The notes below the pieces were generated by a model, which was given only the letters and a program-made list of their open reading frames with translations, had not been told where the DNA came from and searched no databases. Made by a program: the position numbers and the translations under genes. Below, one piece after another: positions 1 through 6,042 of a stretch of 7,245 nucleotides of DNA. This DNA is from an uncultured Flavobacteriales bacterium (GTDB lineage: Bacteria; Bacteroidota; Bacteroidia; Flavobacteriales; BACL11): positions 1 through 7,245 of the forward strand of contig CAJXFN010000071.1 in NCBI GenBank assembly GCA_913052655.1, in the 5' to 3' direction. Each line of letters opens with the position of its first letter. Position 1 is the first letter of the stretch.

Positions 1-443
1 CCTTCATATTCACCAGAACGGCAATTTGCAAGATTCTTTCTTTTCTCTTCTTTTGCTGCCGCTTCATAATGATAGATTGGAATACCAAGTTCTGTTCCAA
101 CTCTTTCTCCTAGTTTATGGGCCCATTTTGCTGTTTCTTCCATGCTAATATTTGCAATTGGAACTAAAGGACAAACATCTGTAGCGCCCATTCTTGGATG
201 TTCTCCAGTATGTTTACTCATATCAATAAGTTCTTGAGCTTTTTGGATTAAAAGAAATGCGGCATCAATTACTTGCTTAGGTTCTCCGACAAAAGTTATT
301 ACTGTTCTATTTGTTGCTTTTCCAGGATCAACATTGAGAAGTTTTACTCCATCAATATCTTCTACTATTTGTGAGATTATTTTTATTTTTTCAGGATCTC
401 TTCCTTCAGAGATGTTAGGTACACATTCAACAAGTTGTTTCAT
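1..443 (-). CDS. ftcD: Glutamate formimidoyltransferase, N-terminal part (runs off left edge)
   Basis: This gene transfers the formimino group from N-formimino-L-glutamate to tetrahydrofolate, the last step of one histidine degradation route, in the cytoplasm. I translated the minus strand from the ATG at 443-441; it stays open for 147 codons to base 1, so the C-terminal half is missing only because the window ends. The N-terminal formiminotransferase subdomain is plain: ECVPNISEGR at residues 6-15, NRTVITFVG at 45-53, HPRMGATDVCPLVP at 82-95 and an IYHYEAAA segment at 123-130, ending in RSGEYEG. His82 matches the catalytic histidine of mammalian FTCD in both context and number. The start is secure, because family members begin just before the ECVPN motif. 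A TAnnTTTG element lies about 20 bp upstream on the same strand, and the leader is A-rich with no Shine-Dalgarno sequence. Whether a cyclodeaminase domain follows cannot be seen. Confidence 0.93.
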   Translation of the reverse strand, partial: MKQLVECVPNISEGRDPEKIKIISQIVEDIDGVKLLNVDPGKATNRTVITFVGEPKQVIDAAFLLIQKAQELIDMSKHTGEHPRMGATDVCPLVPIANISMEETAKWAHKLGERVGTELGIPIYHYEAAAKEEKRKNLANCRSGEYE

Positions 444-462
444 TTTTTAATTTTTGTTTATG

Positions 463-470
463 CAAATATA
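463..470 (-). promoter_or_regulatory. Probable -7 promoter element for ftcD
   Basis: Read on the minus strand this is TATATTTG, an exact match to the Bacteroidota sigma-A -7 consensus TAnnTTTG. It would start transcription about 13-15 bases before the ftcD ATG, giving a short A-rich leader. I see no good TTTG -33 element at the expected distance. In AT-rich DNA a chance match is possible, so its position just upstream of the gene is the main support. Confidence 0.5.
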
Positions 471-485
471 GAATTCTTTATATTT
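464..485. repeat. Imperfect AT-rich palindrome between divergent promoters, possible operator
   Basis: The perfect 8-bp palindrome AGAATTCT (470-477) is flanked by AAATAT on the left (464-469) and its complement ATATTT on the right (480-485), with two extra T bases on the right side. It overlaps the ftcD -7 element and lies about 18 bp upstream of the queE -7 element, where a regulator could act on both genes. The low complexity of the region means it may be chance. I cannot assign a regulator. Confidence 0.25.
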
Positions 486-502
486 TACTTTATATAAAAT
501 CT

Positions 503-510
503 TACTTTTG
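503..510 (+). promoter_or_regulatory. Probable -7 promoter element for queE, close enough to imply a leaderless mRNA
   Basis: TACTTTTG matches the Bacteroidota -7 consensus TAnnTTTG exactly and ends 5 bp before the queE ATG at 516. In this promoter class transcription starts a few bases after the element, so the first transcribed base would fall at or next to the start codon. No clear TTTG -33 element is seen about 19 bp upstream, where the sequence is simply AT-rich. Confidence 0.5.
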
Positions 511-515
511 CTAAT

Positions 516-1136
516 ATGAATACAGATTTAGAAGAAGGAACTGTACTACCCTTAATGGAAGCTTTCTATACTATTCAAGGAGAGGGATTTTATACGGGAA
601 GTTCTGCCTATTTCTTAAGAATAGGTGGATGTGATGTAGGATGCCATTGGTGTGATGTTAAGGAAAGTTGGGATGTTGAAACACACCCTACAACGAAGGT
701 AGAAGAAATGATTTTTCCAATACTTGAGTATCCGAGTAATACAGTTGTTGTTACTGGTGGAGAACCATTGATGTGGAATATGTCTTATTTAACGCAATCC
801 TTAAAAATAAAAGGATTAAAAACACATTTAGAAACTTCAGGAAGTCATAAACTAAGTGGTGAATGGGATTGGATTTGTCTGTCTCCAAAAAAATTCCAGA
901 AACCTTTGGAAACAATAAAACCTTTAGCAGATGAGTTAAAAATAATAGTAAAAAACAAATCTGACTTTATGTGGGCGGAGGAGCAAAGAGTAGGAGTTTC
1001 TGAAAAATGTAAACTATATCTACAACCAGAGTGGAGTAATAAAGAAGATATGATTCCCTTAATCATTGATTATGTAATGGCAAACCCAGAATGGCAAATT
1101 TCCTTACAAACACATAAATATTTACATATTCCTTAA
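516..1136 (+). CDS. queE: 7-carboxy-7-deazaguanine synthase (radical SAM, queuosine pathway)
   Basis: QueE converts 6-carboxy-tetrahydropterin to 7-carboxy-7-deazaguanine, an early step toward queuosine in tRNA, using a [4Fe-4S] cluster and S-adenosylmethionine in the cytoplasm. The cluster ligands are Cys39, Cys43 and Cys46 in the canonical CX3CX2C arrangement. Other family marks are FYTIQGEG at 17-24, GGEP at 81-84 (SAM binding), LETSG at 105-109, LSPK at 122-125, ELK at 140-142, LQPE at 169-172 and the C-terminal QTHKYLHIP. At 206 residues it is the usual short QueE size. After the third Cys it reads CDVKESW, with Val48 where E. coli and many others have Thr (CDT). The ATG at 516 gives a 13-residue lead into the conserved core; Met14 is an alternative start but leaves almost no lead before the core. 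No other queuosine genes are in the window. Its TAA is followed directly by the ATG of the next gene. Confidence 0.95.
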   Translation: MNTDLEEGTVLPLMEAFYTIQGEGFYTGSSAYFLRIGGCDVGCHWCDVKESWDVETHPTTKVEEMIFPILEYPSNTVVVTGGEPLMWNMSYLTQSLKIKGLKTHLETSGSHKLSGEWDWICLSPKKFQKPLETIKPLADELKIIVKNKSDFMWAEEQRVGVSEKCKLYLQPEWSNKEDMIPLIIDYVMANPEWQISLQTHKYLHIP

Positions 1137-2765
1137 ATGAGAAATTTAACTCTATTATTTGTATTTATTCCTTTCTTTTTGTTTTCTCAAACAAAGAGAG
1201 ACTTGAAAAAATACAATAAAATTGTAGATTTGATAGAACAAAATGAATTAGAAAGCGCTTTATCTGAAACTTATAAACTTCTAAATATTAATAAAGAATG
1301 GAAAAAACCTAATTTACTTTTATCTAATATTTACTTTACAAAAGGAAATTTTGAAGAAGGAGAAAAATATTTCTTGAAATATTACTCTATTTATTCAAAG
1401 AAAAATGCTTCTGATATTTTCCAGCTTTCCCAGATTTTTTATACAAATGGAATGTATAAGAAAGCATTAAAATATCTATTAATATCTAATGATTTGTCAG
1501 AAAATGAAGATAAGTATAAAAGATTGATAAATAATTGCAGGTTTGCAATGGAAGCAATGGAAAAACCTGTGGAATTTGAGTATGAAAATATGGGTAAAAA
1601 TATAAATTCTAAATATTCTGAGTATCTCCCTTTTATTTCAGTAAATGGAGAGAAGTTTATATTTACACGACTATTGCCAAACATTAATGGAGAATTACAA
1701 GAAGATTTTTATTTTTCTATACAATCAGACAGTAATTGGATTTTGGCAAATGAAATGGAAATTAATACAGAAGGAAATGAGGGATCTATATGCGTCTCTC
1801 CTAATGGAAATTATTTGATATACACAGCTTGTAACAGAATAGATTCTAGAGGAGGGTGTGACTTATATATTTGTGTTAAACAAAAAGATGGTAGTTGGAG
1901 TGAGGCAGAAAATTTAAGTAGCATTAATACAAGGTATTGGGAAAGTCAGGCTTGTTTTTCTCCTGATATGAAATATTTGTATTTTGTAAGTGATAGGCGT
2001 GGTGGTTTTGGGGGGGATGATATTTGGAGATCTGAAATTACAAAATTTGGTTTTTCTGAACCTAAAAATTTAGGACCAAAAATTAATACTGCTTATAATG
2101 AGATGTCTCCATTTTTGCATTCAGATAATTTAACATTTTATTTTGCATCCGAAGGTCATATAGGTATGGGAGATTTTGATTTATTTATGAGTAAAAGACG
2201 ACATTCTGATACAACTTGGAATTCTCCTAAAAATATGGGATATCCTATAAATACATATAAAACAGAAAATTCATTGGCAGTATCTTCAGATGGCAAAACC
2301 GCTTTTTTTGTTTCAGATAGACAAGGATTTGGAAAAGAGGATATATTTTCCTTTAAATTACCAGAAGATACAAGAGCAGAGGAATTATCTGCATTAGAGT
2401 TAGAAATAATAAGTAAAGAATATGGTGATGAAATTATTTTAAATAATGTTTTGTTTGATACGGATTCTTATATGTTATTAGATCATTCCTTTATAGAATT
2501 AAATGTATTACTTTCATATCTGAAGAATAATCCTTCTGTGAAAATACATATTGAGGGGCATACAGATAATATAGGGGGAAGAGAACATAATTTGAATTTA
2601 TCTGAAAATAGAGCAAAAGAAGTTTTTTATTACTTAAAAGACAGAGGAATTTCATCTGAAAGATTGAGTTTTAAAGGATACGGTGAGAGTAATCCAATAG
2701 AAAGTAATAATACAGAATTAGGTAGGTCTAAAAATAGAAGAACTTCATTTAGTATTGTAGAATAA
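1137..2765 (+). CDS. Envelope protein with TPR, PD40 propeller and OmpA peptidoglycan-binding domains
   Basis: This is a 542-residue exported protein that probably anchors a periplasmic or outer-membrane complex to peptidoglycan. A signal peptide covers about residues 1-17 (hydrophobic run, then FLFS before Gln18), with no lipobox. Residues 24-140 form about three TPR-like helical repeats, for example NIYFTKGNFEEGEKYF and QIFYTNGMYKKALKYL. Residues 160-407 carry about five PD40 (WD40-like propeller) repeats, seen as SPNGNYLIYT, SPDMKYLYFVSDRRGG, HSDNLTFYFASEG and SSDGKTAFFVSDRQG. Residues 434-542 are an OmpA C-terminal domain with FDTDS, IEGHTDNIGG and NLSENRAKEVFYYL; Asp477 and Arg492 fit the diaminopimelate-binding pair. 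The order resembles the type IX secretion protein PorE, but the carboxypeptidase-regulatory-like domain PorE has between propeller and OmpA is absent: only about 27 residues separate them. Role in secretion is therefore uncertain. It follows queE with no gap (TAAATG), so it is probably translationally coupled. Confidence 0.9.
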   Translation: MRNLTLLFVFIPFFLFSQTKRDLKKYNKIVDLIEQNELESALSETYKLLNINKEWKKPNLLLSNIYFTKGNFEEGEKYFLKYYSIYSKKNASDIFQLSQIFYTNGMYKKALKYLLISNDLSENEDKYKRLINNCRFAMEAMEKPVEFEYENMGKNINSKYSEYLPFISVNGEKFIFTRLLPNINGELQEDFYFSIQSDSNWILANEMEINTEGNEGSICVSPNGNYLIYTACNRIDSRGGCDLYICVKQKDGSWSEAENLSSINTRYWESQACFSPDMKYLYFVSDRRGGFGGDDIWRSEITKFGFSEPKNLGPKINTAYNEMSPFLHSDNLTFYFASEGHIGMGDFDLFMSKRRHSDTTWNSPKNMGYPINTYKTENSLAVSSDGKTAFFVSDRQGFGKEDIFSFKLPEDTRAEELSALELEIISKEYGDEIILNNVLFDTDSYMLLDHSFIELNVLLSYLKNNPSVKIHIEGHTDNIGGREHNLNLSENRAKEVFYYLKDRGISSERLSFKGYGESNPIESNNTELGRSKNRRTSFSIVE

Positions 2766-4239
2766 TATCATTCTTACTTTTAGGTTTCTCTTCCAATCTC
2801 CAAATAAAACCATCTAAATATTTATCACTATCTATGATGTCCTTATATGGAATTGTAGTAGAAGCTGGAATGGTTTTATATCTAATAGTAGAAAGTCTAC
2901 CCTCATCCATAATTATAGAAATGTCGGTGCATATTACCTTATTAAGTCCTATGTTTTCTTTAGTTTTTTCATCTTTAATTAAAAATAATGATTGACCATT
3001 TCCAAAGATATCTAATTTGTTCAATTTGTTTTTAGTAAACCATGCGTTCATGTACTTTCCTTTAATCTGATTATAATAAAGACTATCTGCTTCAGAAATA
3101 ATAATAGAGTTTGGATAAAAATTCATGCTTTCTATTTTCTGATTTAGAATGTTGATTTGTATGCTGTCAGAAGAGATTTGCATATCATCTACCCACAAAA
3201 CAGGATGGAAAAAAAGCTCAATAATAGAGTCAGAAATACTATAATATAAAGAGTCGCATTTGCCTTGCAAATCTTTTTTGTATATTTTTACATCTGGTGA
3301 AGCTGTAATGTATTCCGATTCTGCAGATACACTTATAAATTTTTCTGCTGTTATAAATAAGGTATCTTTCTCCATTATAAGATTTAATAATGCACTCTTA
3401 GTTACTTCAACTTTGTCCTCGTCTTCAAAATATTCTGCTAAGTTTCCGTTTACAATAATTTTATTGAGGGTGTCTATTATTGAGATGTTGTTAATCGCTT
3501 TTCCGTAAGATTTATTTCTATCGTAGAATAAACTATCTCCTTTAATAATCTGCTCGCCATTAGTAATGTATGCGTTCTCTCTAAATTGTGATTTGTTTGA
3601 TAGATTATTATACCATCCATTTTCACAATATATTATATTCTTCTCCGATAAAATGTAGGTGGGTCCTAAAAAATAACTTGTTTTATTTATAGAATTATAA
3701 TTAAGTGTGTCTGTTTCTACTGAATACTTTTTTGAATTAACCTTTACGTTCTTCTTGAAATAAAAAACATGTGATTTTGTGTTATATGTACCTCTTTCTG
3801 AAGAAAGTGTTAAATCTTTTTCAGTAATTATTCCTTTAGAAGGATAATGAGCAATGTTTGTCTCTAAATTGAAGAAAACTTCATCTGTCTGAAGTTGAGT
3901 ATGTTTGTCTTTTAATAATACACCACCACTTAAATGAGCTAAATTATTATTTCCTTCATACGTAAGTTTTGTTCCTTTTACTATTAAAGTGTCTCCTTTG
4001 TTAATAGAAATATTATCAAAAGCAATCATCTTATTCTCTTTCATATAATGATGAGAATAATCGCAATTTACGATAGTATTGTTATGAGTAAAAGAAACGT
4101 TACCTCTACATATCCAATAGTCTGAACCATTTGGACCATTAGACAACTTATCGGCATGTACTAATTCAATTTTTTCAGAAGTTTGAGCATAACAATCAAT
4201 ACTAAAAAATAGTATCAATATATTTAAGATGTATTTCAA
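2749..4239 (-). CDS. OstA/LptA-like periplasmic protein, probable LPS transport
   Basis: This is a Bacteroidota OstA-like protein of 496 residues, related to LptA and the N-domain of LptD, which pass lipopolysaccharide across the periplasm through stacked beta-jellyroll folds. A signal peptide covers residues 1-18 (MKYILNILILFFSIDCYA before Gln19); Asp15 before Cys16 argues against a lipoprotein. The jellyroll signature is clear: YWICRGNVSF (41-50), NCDYSHHYMKENKMIAFDN (58-76), GDTLIVKGTKLTYEG (82-96), then HLSGGVLLKD, TDEVFFNLET and SERGTYN. A motif of the form D[ST]LxY recurs at about 177, 235, 329 and 385, suggesting repeated units. The C-terminal WRLEEKPKSKNDI resembles the end of related Bacteroidota proteins. 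The start is TTG at 4239-4237, two bases after the purA stop; an in-frame TAG lies only three codons upstream, and the next in-frame ATG would delete the signal peptide. The gene end overlaps the convergent PD40/OmpA gene by 17 bp. The role in LPS transport is inferred from family. Confidence 0.85.
   Translation of the reverse strand: MKYILNILILFFSIDCYAQTSEKIELVHADKLSNGPNGSDYWICRGNVSFTHNNTIVNCDYSHHYMKENKMIAFDNISINKGDTLIVKGTKLTYEGNNNLAHLSGGVLLKDKHTQLQTDEVFFNLETNIAHYPSKGIITEKDLTLSSERGTYNTKSHVFYFKKNVKVNSKKYSVETDTLNYNSINKTSYFLGPTYILSEKNIIYCENGWYNNLSNKSQFRENAYITNGEQIIKGDSLFYDRNKSYGKAINNISIIDTLNKIIVNGNLAEYFEDEDKVEVTKSALLNLIMEKDTLFITAEKFISVSAESEYITASPDVKIYKKDLQGKCDSLYYSISDSIIELFFHPVLWVDDMQISSDSIQINILNQKIESMNFYPNSIIISEADSLYYNQIKGKYMNAWFTKNKLNKLDIFGNGQSLFLIKDEKTKENIGLNKVICTDISIIMDEGRLSTIRYKTIPASTTIPYKDIIDSDKYLDGFIWRLEEKPKSKNDIILQY
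2757..2781 (+). terminator. Weak candidate terminator hairpin at the end of the PD40/OmpA gene
   Basis: GTA and GAAT (2757-2763) can pair with ATTC and TAC (2770-2773 and 2775-2777) around the loop AATATC, with one bulged T, followed by TTTT at 2778-2781. The stem is only 7 pairs and mostly A-T, and it spans the stop codon. It lies inside the end of both convergent genes, the only place a plus-strand terminator could sit without entering far into the opposite gene. It may be chance. Confidence 0.2.
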
Positions 4240-4241
4240 TT

Positions 4242-5501
4242 TTATCTAAAGAATGTTTGTTTTCTATCTGGACCTACAGAAACAATACTAATTGGCGTTT
4301 CTAATTCTTTTTCTAAAAAATTAATATAATCGTTAACTTCCGGTGGAACTTCAGTTAAACCAGATATATTCATTAAATCTTTATCCCATCCTTTTAACTC
4401 TGTATACACAGGAGTTAATTTTTCATTATCTTCAAACGGAAGGTAATCTATTTTATTGCCATCTAACATGTAATGAGTACAGACTTTAATCGTTTTTAGA
4501 CCTGAAAGAACATCTGCTTTCATCATGTTAAGTTGTGTAACTCCATTAATGTTAATAGCATATTTTAGAGCTGGTAAATCAATCCATCCACATCTTCTTG
4601 GTCTTCCTGTTGTAGCCCCAAATTCGTTACCTATTCTTCCTAATCTTTCTCCAATCTCATCAAATAATTCTGTAGGGAAGGGGCCACTTCCTACCCTTGT
4701 ACAATAAGCTTTAAAGATTCCAATAACTTCTCCAATTTTATTAGGTGCAATCCCTAGCCCAGTGCAAGCTCCAGCAGTTATGGTGTTAGAGGAAGTAACA
4801 AATGGATAAGAACCAAAATCAATGTCTAATAAGGTCCCTTGAGCACCTTCGGCTAATATTTTTTTACCTTCTTTAATTGATTTGTGAATATAGTGTTCAG
4901 ATTCTATATGAGGAAATCTTTTAATAGTATCTAGACTATCAAACCAATTAGATTCCATTTCATCTAACTTGTATTCAAAATCATAAAAATTAAGAATCTG
5001 AATATGTTTCTTTTTTAATTTTTCATATTTCTCTTTAAAATTACTAGAGGAAATATCTCCAACCCTCAATCCATTTCTTCCAGTTTTATCCATATATGTT
5101 GGTCCAATTCCTTTAAGTGTAGACCCTATTTTGTCTTTTCCTTTTGCTTTTTCAGAAGCCGCGTCTAAAAGTTTATGTGTGGGTAAAATTAAATGTGCCT
5201 TTTTGGATATTAATAACTCAGACATTTCAACATCAAGATTGTCAATTGAAATAATTTCTTTTTCAAAAATTACAGGATCTATAACTACTCCATTTCCAAT
5301 AACATTAACAGATCCTTTATGAAAAATTCCAGATGGAATTGTATGTAGAACATGTTTTATTCCATCAAATTCTAGAGTATGTCCTGCATTTGGTCCCCCC
5401 TGAAACCTAGCGATAATATCATATTTTGTAGTAAGTACATCTACAATTTTACCTTTTCCCTCATCTCCCCATTGAAGTCCTAAAAGAACATCTGCTTTCA
5501 T
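4242..5501 (-). CDS. purA: Adenylosuccinate synthetase
   Basis: PurA joins IMP and aspartate at the cost of GTP to form adenylosuccinate, the committed step from IMP to AMP, in the cytoplasm. At 419 residues it is full length and every family block is present: LQWGDEGKGKIVD at 9-21, with Asp13 as the probable catalytic base and the GTP-binding P-loop; GGPNAGHT at 35-42, with His41; GNGVVIDP at 69-76; KGIGPTYMDK at 130-139; EGAQGTLLDIDFG at 218-230; YCTRVGSGPFPTEL at 266-279; and GATTGRPRRCGWID at 295-308. The usual 'TAGG' in the post-SSNT loop reads TAGA here (residues 242-245), a conservative change. The ATG is placed directly at the family N-terminus. It lies 3 bp after the Fur-family stop and 2 bp before the OstA-like start, so the three genes look like one transcript. 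In other bacteria ppGpp inhibits PurA, which fits the nearby spoT/rel gene. Confidence 0.97.
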   Translation of the reverse strand: MKADVLLGLQWGDEGKGKIVDVLTTKYDIIARFQGGPNAGHTLEFDGIKHVLHTIPSGIFHKGSVNVIGNGVVIDPVIFEKEIISIDNLDVEMSELLISKKAHLILPTHKLLDAASEKAKGKDKIGSTLKGIGPTYMDKTGRNGLRVGDISSSNFKEKYEKLKKKHIQILNFYDFEYKLDEMESNWFDSLDTIKRFPHIESEHYIHKSIKEGKKILAEGAQGTLLDIDFGSYPFVTSSNTITAGACTGLGIAPNKIGEVIGIFKAYCTRVGSGPFPTELFDEIGERLGRIGNEFGATTGRPRRCGWIDLPALKYAININGVTQLNMMKADVLSGLKTIKVCTHYMLDGNKIDYLPFEDNEKLTPVYTELKGWDKDLMNISGLTEVPPEVNDYINFLEKELETPISIVSVGPDRKQTFFR

Positions 5502-5504
5502 ATG

Positions 5505-5966
5505 CTAAATATTTTTTTTACAGCTATTTGGTTTTAAACATTCTGAATAGAAATTTAATGAATGACTATCAATATTTATTTTCATGTGTTCAATGATACT
5601 ATTTTTAATATTTAATATTCTTGGATCACAAAATTCAATAACGTCGTTACAAGATGTACAAACAACATGATCATGTTGTCGACTATGAAAGCTTTTTTCA
5701 TATTGTGCCTGATTTTTACCAAATTGATGTTTTCTAATTAATTTACAATCTAAAAGAAGTACTATAGTGTTGTATAAAGTTGCTCTACTAACTCTATAAT
5801 TTTTGTTTTTCATTTGAGTATACATTGTTTCTATGTCAAAATGCCCTTCATTTTCATAAATTTCTGATAAAATTGCATACCTTTCTGGAGTTTTTCTTTG
5901 CTTGTTTTCTATTAGATATTTAGTAAAAATATCTTTAACTTCTTGTTGTATATCCTGACTGATCAT
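5505..5966 (-). CDS. Fur-family metal-responsive transcriptional regulator
   Basis: This 153-residue protein is a Fur/PerR/Zur-type dimeric repressor that binds DNA when loaded with metal. Residues 1-85 form the winged helix, including RKTPERYAIL (24-33), the recognition-helix region RVSRATLYNTIVLL (58-71) and a wing around LIRKHQFGKNQAQYE. The C-terminal dimerisation and metal domain has HSRQHDHVVCTSC (94-106), with His98 and His100 in the HxH motif and Cys103/Cys106 as the structural zinc CXXC. A second Cys pair, Cys143 and Cys149, is spaced CX5C, close to the CX4C of E. coli Fur and unlike the CX2C of PerR proteins. I cannot tell iron, zinc or peroxide sensing apart by sequence. The ATG at 5966 gives the normal family length. 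A 76-bp AT-rich gap separates it from spoT/rel; I see no convincing TAnnTTTG promoter or operator there. Confidence 0.93.
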   Translation of the reverse strand: MISQDIQQEVKDIFTKYLIENKQRKTPERYAILSEIYENEGHFDIETMYTQMKNKNYRVSRATLYNTIVLLLDCKLIRKHQFGKNQAQYEKSFHSRQHDHVVCTSCNDVIEFCDPRILNIKNSIIEHMKINIDSHSLNFYSECLKPNSCKKNI

Positions 5967-6042
5967 TTGTCTTAAATAAAGTTGTAAAAATATAAAAAAT
6001 ACTTAGGTTAAAATAAAAATAATCTTTTGTTTTATGAAAATT

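Noticed and set aside
531..557. Alternative queE start at Met14, preceded by a GAAGAAGGA purine run
   Set aside because: The purine run is 15 bases from that ATG, too far for a Shine-Dalgarno sequence, and the start would leave almost no lead before the conserved FYTIQGEG core; the first ATG is preferred.
845..1066. Short minus-strand open frame inside queE, and similar short frames inside the other genes (1439-1684, 3260-3508, 4525-4707, 5131-5322)
   Set aside because: Each lies entirely within a well-recognised gene on the opposite strand and shows no family motif; they are shadows.
2725..2748. Minus-strand terminator just after the OstA-like gene stop (GAAGTTCTTC followed by TATTTTT)
   Set aside because: The stem is at most three or four pairs with a tiny loop; too weak to call in AT-rich coding DNA.
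5967..6042. Promoter, operator or terminator in the 76-bp gap between spoT/rel and the Fur-family gene
   Set aside because: The minus strand has AT runs such as TATATTTT and an A-rich/T-rich symmetry, but no TAnnTTTG match, no G-C containing stem and no convincing inverted repeat. A promoter may exist but I cannot support one.
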